DNA from: Oscheius sp. JU75
Taxonomy: Eukaryota; Nematoda; Chromadorea; Rhabditida; Rhabditidae
DNA length: 64,000 bases
Reading direction: 5' to 3'
Assembly: GCA_037178855.1 (NCBI GenBank)
Contig: JASJZC010000005.1
Coordinates: 3,038,001-3,102,000 of the forward strand
Shown here piece after piece: positions 1-10,978 of this stretch. The first letter of the stretch is position 1; each line of letters opens with the position of its first letter. The notes below the pieces were generated by a model. That model ran no database searches and was not told the DNA's origin. It was given only the letters and a program-made list of their open reading frames with translations. Made by a program: the position numbers and the translations under genes.

Positions 1-69
1 ATTCGTTTTCGGCTCTTCCCCACATCCTCCTTCGAGACGTTTTATTTTTTAATCGCCCAGTTCAGATAA

Positions 70-1487
70 ATGCCAGGAATCCCGCAACTAAAGTATTTGG
101 CAGTTAGGGCAATGGCGATCCGGTTGTTTCAGGTAATTCTTTCTCCCGTTTATACCCTTCCTCTTTCAAGTGCAACATAAGGTGGAGGAAATTGAAAGAT
201 GTCGCCTTCGCACTAGGCGACGTGCTGAAAGTGTGGAGGCTGCCTCCAAAAATACGAGAAATGGTTCGTAGCGGAATTTCGGAAGTACTATTTGAAGTTC
301 GAAGATGGGACGAGAAACATCGTGAAATGTTCGTGGAATCAACGGGCAAGAAAAGAGTCATGGACAGGGGAGAGCATCTACGCACATTTTACGGTCATTT
401 GATTTGGAAGACATCATGGTTAGAACTTGAAAAGAATACAAAGGGTCGAAGTTCTTCAGCTACATGGTCGATGATCTCGCAACTGCTGAAATACTTTTGG
501 AGACAGAATGTCGAGATTGGCCACAGCTCCAATTCCAGGTACGACTCTCTAATACTAAGGGTTCGTTCCAGTTTGCTTGTCTCTATGCAATGCAAAGTTT
601 AATCGAGGACGATTTCCGATTTGACAAATATAGAAGAGCAACTTTGAAGTGAGTTTATAGAAACCTTCGGTAGCACAGAATCCCAGAAAGCAGCTCGCTG
701 ACCATCCTGTCTATGACTTCTGGCTGACCTTGTTGGAGAGTAATTGGGAAGTCTTTTTCGATACTGGTGAGTCCTAGGAATGAAGTCATATCGGTTGCTT
801 CAGAGACACGACTGGCTAATCAGAAAATGCAGCTATGCTTCCAGGTAAGATCAGTTGTGTAGATTCCGTAAGTTTATTCAGTTCGCAATACGCCACGGAT
901 ACTTTCAACTTGTCAAGTTCATCTGGGACAAAATAGGAGACGCTACCAAAGAATATATAGGCTTTCTCCAATGGCGATCATTGTGTTTTCGTTCCCGCGA
1001 CCGGGACACGATGGCCTTTCTGTGTGAGAGACTTTGCCAGATGAACGCTGTCAGCATGGCGAGAATCTCCTTCACAATGTTCTGGAGTACCTTCTGCGAC
1101 ATGCTACATGTGAGTCAACGAGGAGCCTGAAAAATGAACTGAACGCTTAGAATGAGCAAGGAGATGTCGTTGTTCAAGACAAGTTCAAGCACAAATTTGT
1201 ATTTCTCCTCGATAACTGCTGTCCTGAGCTGAGAAGACGACTGCTTTCAATGGAAAACTTCAGAGTAGTCGCCGACGCCTTTCGGTACAACAGGCCCGAT
1301 GCTTTTGCTATCCTTCTCAACCTCCTCGAGCCGGAGCAATTGCGCCAAGCAACGTACGTTTTGATACAGGCGGCGACTCTGTGATTTCAGAGAGGTGGTG
1401 GATAGGATACAGGGTCGCCGACAGACGAGGGAAGGCGCCCAACTGCGGCGAGCAATGATGCGACGACAAGCAACCACAAACAATTGA
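70..1487 (+). CDS. Ankyrin-like helical-repeat protein, nematode-expanded type
   Basis: I assembled about seven exons with short GT-AG introns, for example 133-170, 418-459 and 1111-1150. The first ATG at 70 follows a TTCAG acceptor; a second in-frame ATG is at 112. The protein is built of degenerate helical units that begin with segments such as FACLYAM and FAIRHGYFQLVKFIWDKI and continue with a W-R-S-L-C-type helix and an FLCERL helix. This spacing resembles the divergent ankyrin-like families that are expanded in nematodes, but no canonical ankyrin consensus is visible, so this is an inference from pattern. The C-terminal tail is Arg/Gln-rich, and the stop TGA is at 1485. One possible 33-base intron near 540 is in frame either way. 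Its function is unknown. It converges on the gene at 1620, with only about 130 bases between the stops. Confidence 0.6.
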
Positions 1488-1619
1488 TCATAAACTATGG
1501 GTATGCTCCGAAGAGACTTTATTTGAAACTACAAAAGAAATAAAACTACAGTCTAACAACAATGGTGGGGCACAACAAATTACAAATTTTCAACATAGCC
1601 AAAAACGGTAACGGGGAAA

Positions 1620-3838
1620 CTAGTCAAAGGGAAGGAAGCAGGGCTTGAAATGATGAACGAAGAGATGCTCCTCGGGAATGTACGTACCGCGCAGCATCAC
1701 CAAGTCCTCTCTGGAATGGTGATTATTGCACGAGGAAAGGGACTAACGGGGGATTGATAAGATGAACGATCTCCAAGACGGGGAAAATGTCCCTTATATA
1801 CTGATCGAGACACTTATCCACAACAATGCTCTTCAGAGGGTAACTGCTGTTTACAAGTCTGAAAAGGAGCTACAAAGAGGAAGGAAAGGAGCCTACTTGC
1901 ATCGCAGTTCGGCTTTACTCACACCACAAAATCCGAATTCGCCGATCATTTGAATGAAAGCTATAGCAATCTGAAATTAGTTCCTACGTGATGAACGATA
2001 TGAAAACCTACTTCGCGTTCATTTGGAGAGGCGCGTCTCGTTCCGAGGTCGTCCGATGTATACAAATGAGGACGCTGTCGAATAAAGAATTCGAAATCAT
2101 GAAAGTTTGCAAATGGTGTATTTCGGTGGCTGAAAAGTTGTTGTTGGTTGAATAAAAGAAAAGACGAGCTGACTAATACAGACTCACCTCGACTTGTACT
2201 TGAACAAACGGCGCTGAAGTCCATCGTGACTGTACATGGAATCGGAGAGCAGATCATCAGCAACTGTAATCATGCTGAGCTCCGATTCGGCAGCTCTGAA
2301 TCATTATAAGATGAAAACATAATTTATAACACACCGACGCAGGAGTTTTCGGTATGTGAACGTCGGACGGGGCTCTCTGCGTTGATCAGAGTCTGAAAAC
2401 AGCCTTCCACAGTTTTCAGGATAACTAACGATGATTGTCTCTGTCATAAGAGCGTCTGCCACCAATCTTTCGCACTTCGAAACTGTTGAAGTTGTTGACT
2501 ACACTGAGTGCTCGGAACTGAGCTGTGGTGTTGAATGTTACATGAGCAGTGCAGGACAGCTGAATTTAAAGGTATTGGAGAACAATGTGAAACTTTACCA
2601 TGCCTCCAACAGCCAGTGTGCGACGAAGATCGGGTGGTCCGACACGACTTCTGTGAATGTAAACAAGACGTCCCGTGTAGATACCGCTTTGAATCGTTCC
2701 AATAGCGTGATGTTCGTGAACGTAGGAGAGCGAGCATGTGAAGGAGTAGATTCGGCTCTCGTCCCAAACCAAGCTTGTCGGCATTGGAGGAAAACAGTCC
2801 TGCCACAGCGAAGCAACTCCGAAGGCAGCACATGTTAGTCTGATTTTGGTATCACCCAGGTCACCAGTGCTCGATTCTGAATTTTTCCACTAGAGTGTTA
2901 GGGTCACCAGAACGTACTTTCTAAATTGAACAGTTCCAGATGGTCGTGAGAAAGAAGCTCCAACAGATCACTTTCTTCCAACTTTTTCTCTGTGAACCAC
3001 GAGTCTGTCCATGGAAGTAGCGGATCATCTTGTGAGTAAACGGGCAGTTCCTCCACAACGCTAAAGAGATCGATAGGTTAGACGTATGAAACAAACTTGG
3101 TCATGAGATCCCTAAGGGTGCAGAAGCCGTTGTTCTGACACTGCTTATCGATGTACGTCGTAAGACGTACAAAATTTTCTCTAAACTTGAATTACAGAGA
3201 AGAGATAGAACCATACCGATATCCAAAGCCTCGATTGTGAATCCTGTTGGAGATCTCAAAAATGAAAGAACGATTCTTTAAGTAGGTTTCGAGGCCGGCG
3301 TCAGTAACAAATGGCCAGGTCTTGTCGGCATCTTTCGAGACGAAGGCGAAGAGCGTTCTCACTGATACGTTGTTGCGGCAGATGATTCCGTGAAGAGCCT
3401 GAACGGAGCTGATCACGACTTCCAGCAGAGCAAACCTCGATAGTCTCGCGTTCCATTCTCACGTCGACTTCATCAAACTGGACTCTGCTGGTAGGCATTT
3501 CGACTTTGAGTCTATCACCGAAAGCGCTTGGAGTATTTTCTGGAGAACAATCTTCTAGCCTAAAGGAACTTGTGGTGGGACAGGCAAGAACATGTTTACG
3601 TTGAAAGGGGCGAAAACAAGTCAGTTCCGAGAGACATGAGGAGTACAGAATCGGGGACATCCGAAATCTGGCTTTGTGAGCTGTCGATTTGGGGCAGAAG
3701 ATCCGACAGGTCAGATGAGTTACTGTCACACCTGAACCAGGTTTTTAAAAGAGCGTTTTCCCAAGCTGACTTCACAGCAGGACCATGTTCAGACGTGCTC
3801 GGAGTTGGTCCAGGAGTTGAGCAGGTCGGGCGCGTCAT
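1620..3838 (-). CDS. Unrecognised multi-exon protein with winged-helix-like segments
   Basis: The minus strand carries a chain of about ten exons whose splice phases agree, starting at the ATG at 3838 (directly behind a TTTTTCAG acceptor) and ending at the TAG at 1620. The translated product has a Pro/Ser-rich start, then a helical segment ending in GLETYLKNRSFIFEI near 3250. Next comes a beta-rich region around SGIYTGRLVYIHRSRV near 2670, a second helical segment around FEFFIRQRPHLY near 2080, and a segment FIQMIGEFGFCGVSKAEL near 1950. The helical pieces look like small winged-helix or LOTUS-like units, and the last one is reminiscent of a TFIIIC large-subunit winged helix; neither assignment is safe. 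The junction near 3430-3510 has a weak acceptor and is the least certain part of the model. I do not recognise the gene and propose no function. Confidence 0.55.
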
Positions 3839-4284
3839 TAGCACTGAAAAACACGAATCGTAACCGCTGTTTCTACTCTATTCTTGCAAAGAAAGTATAG
3901 AAAACAACTAGCCTAAAAAAATATTCAAAGGCTTGCATTTCAATGTTTTCCTTGCGGGACCCGCATCTACGACTGCGGGAGTTTGAACTTTTTTTAAAAT
4001 TATTTCTCCTGTCTAGTTTTTTCATCTCCATTTCTACTCTTTTTTCCTTTTGCTGCTCCTGCAACAAGATATCAGCCAACGCTTGTAGGTCGCCTAAACA
4101 GAGTGCGTCGCGGTTATTGCGTTGGATAAATCTGTGACCTCATGATTTTTTTTTCTTGCTAGTCCATCTTCGACAACGATTTTGCAACCCATATTACACA
4201 AACTTGTCATTTTATACTGATTCAGTTCTACTTTTTCTTCGTGTGGTCTTTTCCATTCGATTCAGATGTCTTCTTTTTCAGCAG
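3839..4284. other. Divergent intergenic region with T-rich tracts
   Basis: This stretch separates the minus-strand gene starting at 3838 from the phosphatase starting at 4285. It is rich in T runs and ends in a strong TTTTTCAG acceptor just before the phosphatase ATG, as expected for a trans-splice site or a 5' UTR intron. I see no supported gene in it. Confidence 0.5.
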
Positions 4285-6124
4285 ATGAACGATTCCTGCT
4301 CAAACGAGCCAGATTTAGCAGAAGTCGAACCTCCACAATTACCATCGGAGCCGCAATCAAATGGCCTAGAAGAACGTCCAGATTCGATCGTCGCGAAGAA
4401 AGAAGTAAATGAGGTTGGGGTCATAACTTCTTTTTACGATCTTTTTCAGGACAAAGTTGTGTTGATACCTTCTTCGGCGCCTAGTCAAGAACAATTGCTG
4501 CGGAAGTTCATTGACGACGAACAGAAACTGAATCAAGCCGATTACACCAAGCGGTTTTTCGTATGCTGATTGTTCATTTCATGAATCCCATTTACACCTT
4601 TCAGATGATCCGTTTAGAGCAAGAGCAATTGAGACAAGAGCCTGAATATGCATCGATTTCTGCCTGTCATCCGTCTCATTACATGCGCAACCGCTATCGG
4701 GACATATTGCCATGTAAGTCTGCGTTTCTCTTCAATTAATCGCGTCCCAGATGATCATAATCGAGTCGTTTTATCTACAAATGAGGAAAATCCGGACGGC
4801 TACATGAATGCGTCGCTAATAAAACTGCCGGGAGGACGAACACAGTTCATTGCCGCCCAAGCCCCTCTTCCTAATACAGTCGAAGAATGGTGAGCCTTTT
4901 TACAGGCTCGATTTTCATAGTCTGTTCAGGTGGCAGATGATCGCGGAACAGAAAATCGAGCTGGTGATCATGCTCTGCAAACTTATGGAAATGAGCAAAG
5001 TGAAATGTGAACGATACTGGCCGGAGACGAAGGGAGATTCCAAGATTTGGGGCAATTTCGAAATCACATTTGTGGAAGAAGAACGGTGTGTCGTTTATGG
5101 TGATTATATCACATACTTACACGTTTAGATTCTCCGATGGCGACTATTTGCTACGAATTCTAAAGATGGATAACACAGAAACCGGTGAATCGCGTACAGT
5201 GAGACAGTTACATTATGTGTAAGAGCCTCGTATTTTCCTTTTCAAATTTTTTTTTAAAGAGAATGGCCAGATCATGGTTGTCCATCTGGAGAAGATCAGC
5301 TTCTGAATATGATAAGCAAGATGGCCGAATTCCATTTGGACGAATCTATACCTGTCCTTGTTCACTGCAGGTGTGTACCTTTTTTTATGTTAGCAACACA
5401 TATTCAGTGCCGGAGTCGGTCGGACCGGGACCATAATTGCCGTGAATCACATCCGCGAACTGTTGGCATCGGAATCTCTGACCGAGCTGAATCTATACGA
5501 TCTAGTGATGTCTCTGAGGAAACAACGAGCGAGCATGGTTCAAACACAGGTTCACTTTTCATCTGACCAACGATATTTTTCTGTTCAGGACCAATATCAG
5601 TTTGTGCATAAATGCGTAGCTCGTTATGCCAGGAGAAAACTAGGCATACCGGATCCTCACATGGAATCACCACCTCCATTCAGAGTTAGTTTGGAATTTT
5701 CTTCACGTAATTTGTTCTTTCAGGAAAATGAAGCGAAAGAGGCCAAATTAATCGACTTCAGCTCTGACGAAAGCGATAACGAAACAACAGCCGTGCCGGA
5801 TTTTCCGGGTTGGTTCTTTCCCTTATGCTCTTATCTTTTGTTATTTTCAGAGGAGCCGCGCAGCCGACCACAAGGACCCGAGGAACTTGGCAGCGCGGCG
5901 GCAAGCTGAAGGTAAAGAATTCTCTGTTAGCTATAAAAGAACAGTTGCAGCTAAACATATTTGACCGTCGTCAATCAGTCACCAGCCTCACTTCAGTATC
6001 CTCCATCCGTTCTCAAACGAATCGCCTTCTTCAATCGCTCAGCAAATTCAAGACTCAAGTATCCAATCTTCTGAACAAGGCGACTCAATCCTCTGATTCC
6101 GAGCCTCCTTCCCAAAAACTCTGA
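4285..6124 (+). CDS. Protein tyrosine phosphatase (classical PTP domain)
   Basis: This is a classical tyrosine-specific phosphatase that removes phosphate from phosphotyrosine through a Cys-phosphate intermediate. The ATG at 4285 follows a TTTTTCAG acceptor. Exons give a short acidic N-terminus and then the PTP domain. Visible motifs are DGYMNASLIKLPGG (substrate-loop region), FIAAQAPLPNTVEEWW, the WPD loop as EWPDHGCPSG near 5270, and the P-loop HCSAGVGRTG near 5370-5430, which spans an intron. The Q-loop appears as QTQDQYQFVH. All catalytic residues (Asp of WPD, Cys and Arg of HCX5R) are present. A basic, Ser-rich tail follows, encoded around 5850-6123. The splice path into that tail is ambiguous: one reading stops at 5909, another continues to TGA 6122. 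No transmembrane segment is seen, so a cytosolic enzyme is likely. Nematodes have many such PTPs, and I cannot name an ortholog. Confidence 0.88.
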
Positions 6125-6551
6125 GCCTTTTCTTCAAGTATTTACTTGTTTCTAGCTCCAGCGCGGTTCACGCGACCCAGATTTCTAGTTGCCGACGGCA
6201 AGATTGTTTGCGAAAGTCCTTACGATGTGCTGTGTGCCAACGATTTACTTGCGCATTTTGTTGCTTTGAACGGCTCTCTTGCTCCATATCCACCATGCGC
6301 TTCATGTGATTGTTATTTTATTCCCTTTTCTTTTCACTTTTACCCTTTTCTGTGATGGTGAGCCTTGTCAGAGACTTGCCGCCCCCGTTTTTTATTGTCC
6401 TATGTTAAAAGTAATATACATATGTACAGATTATTCAAATATCCCTTTTTATAATGGACCGCATCGCGCAATGTTTGTTGCTCCGATTTAGATTATCATC
6501 TGCTGCTCGTGTCTTTAAATCTTATTTTGTCAGAAAACAAGACTATATTAG
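6125..6551. other. 3' flank of the phosphatase and promoter side of the Ly6 gene
   Basis: No gene is supported here. A short open stretch at 6146-6355 follows a possible acceptor just after the phosphatase stop and could belong to an alternative phosphatase 3' end, but it lacks recognisable features. The rest is T-rich. Confidence 0.4.
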
Positions 6552-7013
6552 ATGCTACGACTTTCTATCATTCTCTTCTTCCTTGTAATCGTCGCCCTCT
6601 CGGATATTCGCTGTTGGGAGGGACAGCAGACTATCCCCGGAGAAGGAACGACCTTTCAACAGAGTGAGTTTAGAACAGAGAAAGATCAGACAGTTTCAGC
6701 GTTTTGCCCCGGATCCGACTTTTGTTTCAACAACTACGTGAAACGTCATCATGACGGTGACAACAGTTATACTTTGAGCAAAAGTTGCGGGCAGCCTGGA
6801 AAATGTTTTGTGAGTTCGAGGGGCAAACAATGACTAATCGAGAGCTTGATTTCTTTTTAGCTTTCGGGTGGGTAACTTGAGCGATTTCAGGAAGCTGGAT
6901 GTGACGGACCGAACGATGAGAAACGTTGCTGCTGCGTGGGAGATTATTGCAACTTTTCGAGCACAGTACTCGGTCTGACAGCTGCAACCGTCGCTCTCAT
7001 TTACAACCTATAG
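6552..7013 (+). CDS. Small GPI-anchored Ly6/uPAR three-finger-type protein
   Basis: The product starts with a strong signal peptide (MLRLSIILFFLVIVALSDIR). It continues with a cysteine-rich domain whose order CPGSDFC, SCGQPGKC, GC, RCCCVGDYCN ends in the CCxxDxCN-like signature of Ly6/uPAR three-finger proteins. It finishes with a hydrophobic C-terminus (LGLTAATVALIYNL) typical of a GPI-attachment signal. Two introns are inferred, 6661-6696 and about 6808-6890. The protein would sit on the outer cell surface. Family members modulate receptors and adhesion, but nothing here shows which. The TAG stop is at 7011. The match to the family is by cysteine pattern only. Confidence 0.75.
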
Positions 7014-7207
7014 TGGCAGAAGGTCTTTTTTGTACGTATTGATGCCGATTTATAAAAGTGTCAAACATATACAAATACGGTTGAGGGGTGGCATAAGGGA
7101 CTGTAACACTCTAAACAATCAAGCTATTTGATCCCGTTTTGTGGTTAATGCAATGAAAATGAGGAAGTCACTGGGAAAATGCTAACTGTTCCACGGATTC
7201 GGCGCTA

Positions 7208-7963
7208 TTAGGACACGAAATCCTTTGTGACAATCCGCGTAATTATATGGTCACTCAAAGATTCCTCATTAAACTGCGGGTCGCCAATTTGATAGATCTG
7301 AAATATGTTTCGGTATTCGTTGAGAAAGTAGGTGCTGACCTTTCTGATAACTTTCATGTTCGCTGTTGCGGGCAATGAATCCAGCCCAGTTGGCTTGCCG
7401 TCGATTTCTTTAGCCAGACTCTGAAAATGACTGATTTTGGAGGAGAAAATCTCAGTACTCACCTTCATTTTACTGCCATCCTTATCGTCAAAAACGCATA
7501 CGATGATAGCGTCGCTTCTCTCTCCAATTCCAAAGGTGGCCAGAGAGTCAGAAATCTGTAGTTTGTTTGAGAAAAAAAAGTTTCGTTTACATTTCTACTG
7601 GGACTGAGACTGTAAATCATTTCTGCGGATAGACTCCTGGTCGAAAGACGATTGTGTGCCGCCTGGTGTACAGCCCGGTTTGCTGCAGCCAAGAGCACAA
7701 ACGGTTCAAAAACCTAAAGAAAAATACTAAAAAAAAAGAGTGAAACAGTTACAAGTTCAGCCCGGATGAAAACCGCATCGATGTTACCCGTTCTGACTTT
7801 GTCTCGAAGGTCTACCTGAAATCAAGTTATATAATTAGACAAGAGAGACAAAACGCACCGAATTTTTAACATCGGCGAAGAGACATATTCTGATCCATCT
7901 TTTCTGTGTTATGTCGTACGGGTCCGGCTGAAGCTCGTAGAGACGAGACATTCCCGGAGACAT
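7208..7963 (-). CDS. TPRKB: EKC/KEOPS complex subunit TPRKB (Cgi121 family)
   Basis: TPRKB/Cgi121 binds the kinase PRPK (Bud32) in the KEOPS complex, which makes the t6A modification at position 37 of ANN-decoding tRNAs. The five-exon product of about 190 residues has the family's usual length. Diagnostic stretches are FEPFVLLAAANRAVHQA, LSTRSLSAEMIYSLSPSRNI, and KIYQIGDPQ with a TKDFVS-type C-terminus. These align directly with the human protein's conserved core, including the SLSP-x-x-NI turn. The start at 7963 is the first ATG, and a second Met lies four codons on. The gene is convergent with the Ly6 gene (195 bases between stops). No domain is missing. Confidence 0.92.
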
Positions 7964-8817
7964 TTTCTTGTGACGCCTGAAAAAGACCTTTATTAGGAAA
8001 GTAAGAGAACTTTTCTAGCATTTTCTGCTGGAAAACCAAAAGAAAAATGGTTTAGAGCGAGTGACTGGCTGCCCCTATTACACAATTTTGCTTTCGTAAT
8101 CTATTTCACCTAGTAAAAAAATAATGGTATAAATGCGTAAAAAACAATGTCAAACAAAAACATGGGATAGTTGCTTGCGGGAGTAGTGTGAGAGGTAAAT
8201 AAAAGGGGCGGACGCTGCGATCAATTCGCGGACACAACACATAGCAGCAAAAACTCGACGCACATTTCTCCTCGAAGAACTTGCGTTGTTTTTTTCCCTA
8301 TACTCTTCCTGAAGAAAACCTATGAGTTTATAATCTTCTAGAACCAGAAAGCCAACCCCGAAAAAAGATGAAATAACGGGAGAGAAATGGTAGAATTACT
8401 CACATTGATGGGTGCCGCCTGTTCGGAGAGTCGTCAAAACAACAATTGTGGACAGGGGTGGCAGGAGGACATATGGCGGGTCGGGAACGACTAATCTGAC
8501 ACACTGGGGAACATCTCGTAGGTACTCATTACGGCCTGACACGACTAGACGCCTTCCCTGTCACTCAAACCGAGAGGATATTGCCAGACTGGAGTGGCTC
8601 CTTGTCGAGCCTGTCATACCATACGATCTAGTAGGAATGAAGTGGTCTTTAATCACAAAACAGGCAAAGTTTACTTCGAACTGTAAAGAGGCAAGAAGTG
8701 AGTAAGTCAAGACCTTCCAGAAACTTACAAAACTAATGCTGCAGTTAGAATTTTTTTTTTTTGACAAAGCTCCCAATAAAAAAGCCTGAAGTTCTCGAAC
8801 AGAGTTATTTCTTGGCA
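7964..8817. other. Divergent intergenic region, TPRKB to membrane-protein gene
   Basis: This region holds the upstream flanks of the minus-strand TPRKB gene and the plus-strand gene at 8818. An open frame at 8412-8705 exists but has no recognisable domain, weak codon character and no clear splice context, so I do not call it. A run of about a dozen T residues sits at 8750-8762, just upstream of the next gene. Confidence 0.45.
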
Positions 8818-9459
8818 ATGCTACTGCAGCTACTCGTTGTCTCGCTGCTGAATGGCTTGGCCTCTACCGACATGCGGCGAAGAGTCGTTGACTTGGTCTT
8901 CAATCGTTCAGTCATGAAGCACGATCGGGATGAAATGCTGCCAATATTCGCCGAGAAACTGCCAATTCTGATACACACGACGAATGAGACGGACTGCGAA
9001 GACATTCTCAAAATAGTGGAGAAACGTGGCGACGACGACTTTATCGTGCTGATTGGAATTAAGAAGTCGATCTGTCCCCAGCACATCTGCAGGAAGAACT
9101 TTGCCAACATTCAGCTGTCAAATGATCGAAATCATTCGGTCACCTACGGCTGTGACTCGGATCAATTCCCAATCGACTGGAAGGCGATCAGCCAGAGCAT
9201 CTACCGCAAACAGCAGCAAAACATTTTCAATGAGATTCCAACCGACTACTCGAAGGAGAAGTCGTTTCTGGCGGAGAACAGAGAGATAGCGGCAGGAATA
9301 GCAGTAATGGGACTGATCATAGCCGGTCTGGTTCTCCTCCTTGTTTTGACGAGCTTGAAACATTCGAAGGAAGTGAAGGCTCTGAAGAAGGGCACCGGCT
9401 TGGACGACATCAAGAAGAAGAAGGAAGAAAACAAGTCTACTGGCGATAGCACGAAATAA
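8818..9459 (+). CDS. Single-exon type I membrane protein of unknown function
   Basis: The 213-residue product begins with a signal peptide (MLLQLLVVSLLNGLAS). It has a luminal or extracellular domain of about 140 residues with a few cysteines (TNETDCEDIL, SICPQHICRKN, YGCDSDQ) and potential N-glycosylation sites at NRS, NET and NHS. One transmembrane helix (AGIAVMGLIIAGLVLLLVL) lies near residues 160-182. A Lys-rich cytosolic tail ends in KKKKEENKSTGDSTK. No introns are seen, which is unusual beside intron-dense neighbours. I chose the ATG at 8818 because it starts the signal peptide; upstream in-frame sequence has no ATG. I do not recognise the family. A polyadenylation signal (AATAAAA) overlaps the stop. 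Confidence 0.75.
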   Translation: MLLQLLVVSLLNGLASTDMRRRVVDLVFNRSVMKHDRDEMLPIFAEKLPILIHTTNETDCEDILKIVEKRGDDDFIVLIGIKKSICPQHICRKNFANIQLSNDRNHSVTYGCDSDQFPIDWKAISQSIYRKQQQNIFNEIPTDYSKEKSFLAENREIAAGIAVMGLIIAGLVLLLVLTSLKHSKEVKALKKGTGLDDIKKKKEENKSTGDSTK

Positions 9460-10318
9460 TAAAATCTGGTTCGAAACTCACCGTCTATACAGCATTCCGA
9501 AAGCATGGAAGTGTGGTCTGAAACATGGAAATGAGCTTAGGACTAATCCTCGAGCGAACAGAATGAAATGCAAGAAGGGTGAGTACACGCGATCGGGAGC
9601 TTGTGTGACGAAAAACACATGTGGTTATCGCTATGAACAGCCAAGAGTCTACGCTTAATGTTTCGTTTGAATAGGTAGTCATGGCAGTTCAGACACATGG
9701 GGACAGTTGTTACAGTATTTGTAAGGAGTGCTTGCTCGCATCTATCGGATTCAATTCGTTCAAAAAGAGTCCAGATCCGAAGTACATGGGTTAGGCACAA
9801 GGTATTGATGCGAAAGAGAACAGTATTCTAGAAAAGTTGTAGCTATGCTTCTATGGGGTACTGTTCTCTTTTGCATACAAGTCTCCTCTTTGAATAAAGG
9901 GAAATCATTGATCAGAGGGAGACAGTAGCTGTTTACCTCTACATGACCAAAGAACAGACTCGTAGTAGATTTGAAAGGGAGAGCACTAGAATAAGCTGTT
10001 CCGGTCTCTGAGGCACTCACACGCCTCATTTGCCTATAAGACGGAGCTGAGACCAGGTCTTGCTCGTAATTGCCTTCAGGAATAATAATTAGATCGGGCT
10101 TGGATCTGGCTATATTGCAGCTGTGATTCGGGAGGATTATTGTTGTTCGAGGTAGGAATAACTAATAGAGAGGCAGTTTGGCTAATTGAAGTCCAACCGA
10201 CGAGAATTATTCAGCACCGCCAGCTGACTCATCGTTAGAGCCAGGAGAGAGAGAGAGCTGCAAATTCGGTTAATCCCGGCCGAGATTACTCGGCCGTCGA
10301 TTTTCTAACAAGCACACT
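9460..10318. other. Intergenic region containing the hairpin
   Basis: Apart from the stem-loop at 9805-9880 I see only short open frames without signal peptides, domains or consistent splice sites. A short GA repeat lies at about 10244-10258, at the 3' flank of the secreted-protein gene. Confidence 0.5.
9805..9880 (+). ncRNA. MicroRNA-precursor-like hairpin
   Basis: Bases 9811-9825 pair with 9859-9874 almost perfectly. The helix extends outward through TTGATGC / GCATACAA with a one-base bulge and inward through TAGAA..G / CTTCTA. This leaves an apical loop of about 11 bases. The whole is a 76-base stem-loop with few mismatches, in non-coding sequence, which matches the size and shape of an animal pre-miRNA. 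Either strand could be transcribed. I do not recognise a known mature sequence. Confidence 0.5.
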
Positions 10319-10656
10319 TTATACGATGGTGGAATGGAACATTGACTGCCAGTCGAGATCACTTCGACAGTACGGCCAACAGCCATAATGATGACCCAGG
10401 TTGCCTCCAACTCGATCAGAATTTCCCGACTTCCTAGCCAAACCCCACAGATGACCACGAGACTGGGCAGTGGCCCAATAGTACGAAGGGTAGTTCTCGT
10501 ACTGCTGATAGGGTGAATACATCGAGTTGTAGGAGGCCTGTTGATAAGGGTTGTACTGGTTGTATGGATCTTAAAGCCTGTAAGTACCTATCGGGAGGTA
10601 TCACCTGGATAGACTGAGCTCAAATTGAAGAACAATAGAAGGAAGACGGGAAGCAT
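10319..10656 (-). CDS. Small secreted Tyr/Gln-rich protein
   Basis: Exon 1 (10605-10656) encodes a signal peptide, MLPVFLLLFFNLSSVYP. It is joined across a 35-base intron (10570-10604, GT-AG on the minus strand) to a second exon rich in Tyr, Gln, Asn and Pro, with repeats of the type YNPYQQ, YSPYQQ, YENYPSYY. The C-terminal half contains GGNLGHHYGCWPYC. The stop TAA is at 10319. The composition resembles secreted cuticle, matrix or antimicrobial-type peptides of nematodes, but no family can be assigned. A second frame across the last exon is also open; I prefer this one because it continues the low-complexity composition. Confidence 0.6.
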
Positions 10657-10768
10657 CGCTCAGATCGGGAGAGAACAAGAACAAACGGGAAGCCATTACT
10701 CTCTACCCGATCGGATCTTTCAGATCCAGTAAGAACTGTTCTTTACTATCATTTAGTTCAGTTGCATA

Positions 10769-10975
10769 ATGTTCTGGCAATCCGCCACAAACCCTCGAAA
10801 TGGTCAGCGCGTGTGTATCCGTGGCAACGGCGGAATGTCACCGGTGTTCACCCGACGAGCCTTTTGCTTCCTCTCCTGTCTGCTGTCTCTCATCTCGTGT
10901 CTCTGTTCTTTTCTGGCCTCTTTCATCATCTCCCGCCAATATCTCGATCAACTGCTGGATGCTCTCGACCAATAA
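10769..10975 (+). CDS. Possible small membrane ORF immediately upstream of TMEM231
   Basis: A 68-codon frame starts at an ATG that follows an AGTTCAG acceptor-like site. It encodes one long hydrophobic stretch (RRAFCFLSCLLSLISCLCSF and onward) and ends in a TAA only three bases before the TMEM231 ATG. It could be an upstream ORF, the 3' exon of a separate small protein, or chance. No family is recognised. I list it because of the tight junction and the hydrophobic segment. Confidence 0.25.
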   Translation: MFWQSATNPRNGQRVCIRGNGGMSPVFTRRAFCFLSCLLSLISCLCSFLASFIISRQYLDQLLDALDQ

Positions 10976-10978
10976 ACA

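Noticed and set aside
2431-2838. Plus-strand 135-codon open frame
   Set aside because: It is antisense to exons of the minus-strand gene at 1620-3838, whose splice phases and composition are far better.
8412-8705. Basic open frame upstream of the membrane-protein gene
   Set aside because: It starts at a non-ATG codon, has no domain and no splice partners; composition looks random.
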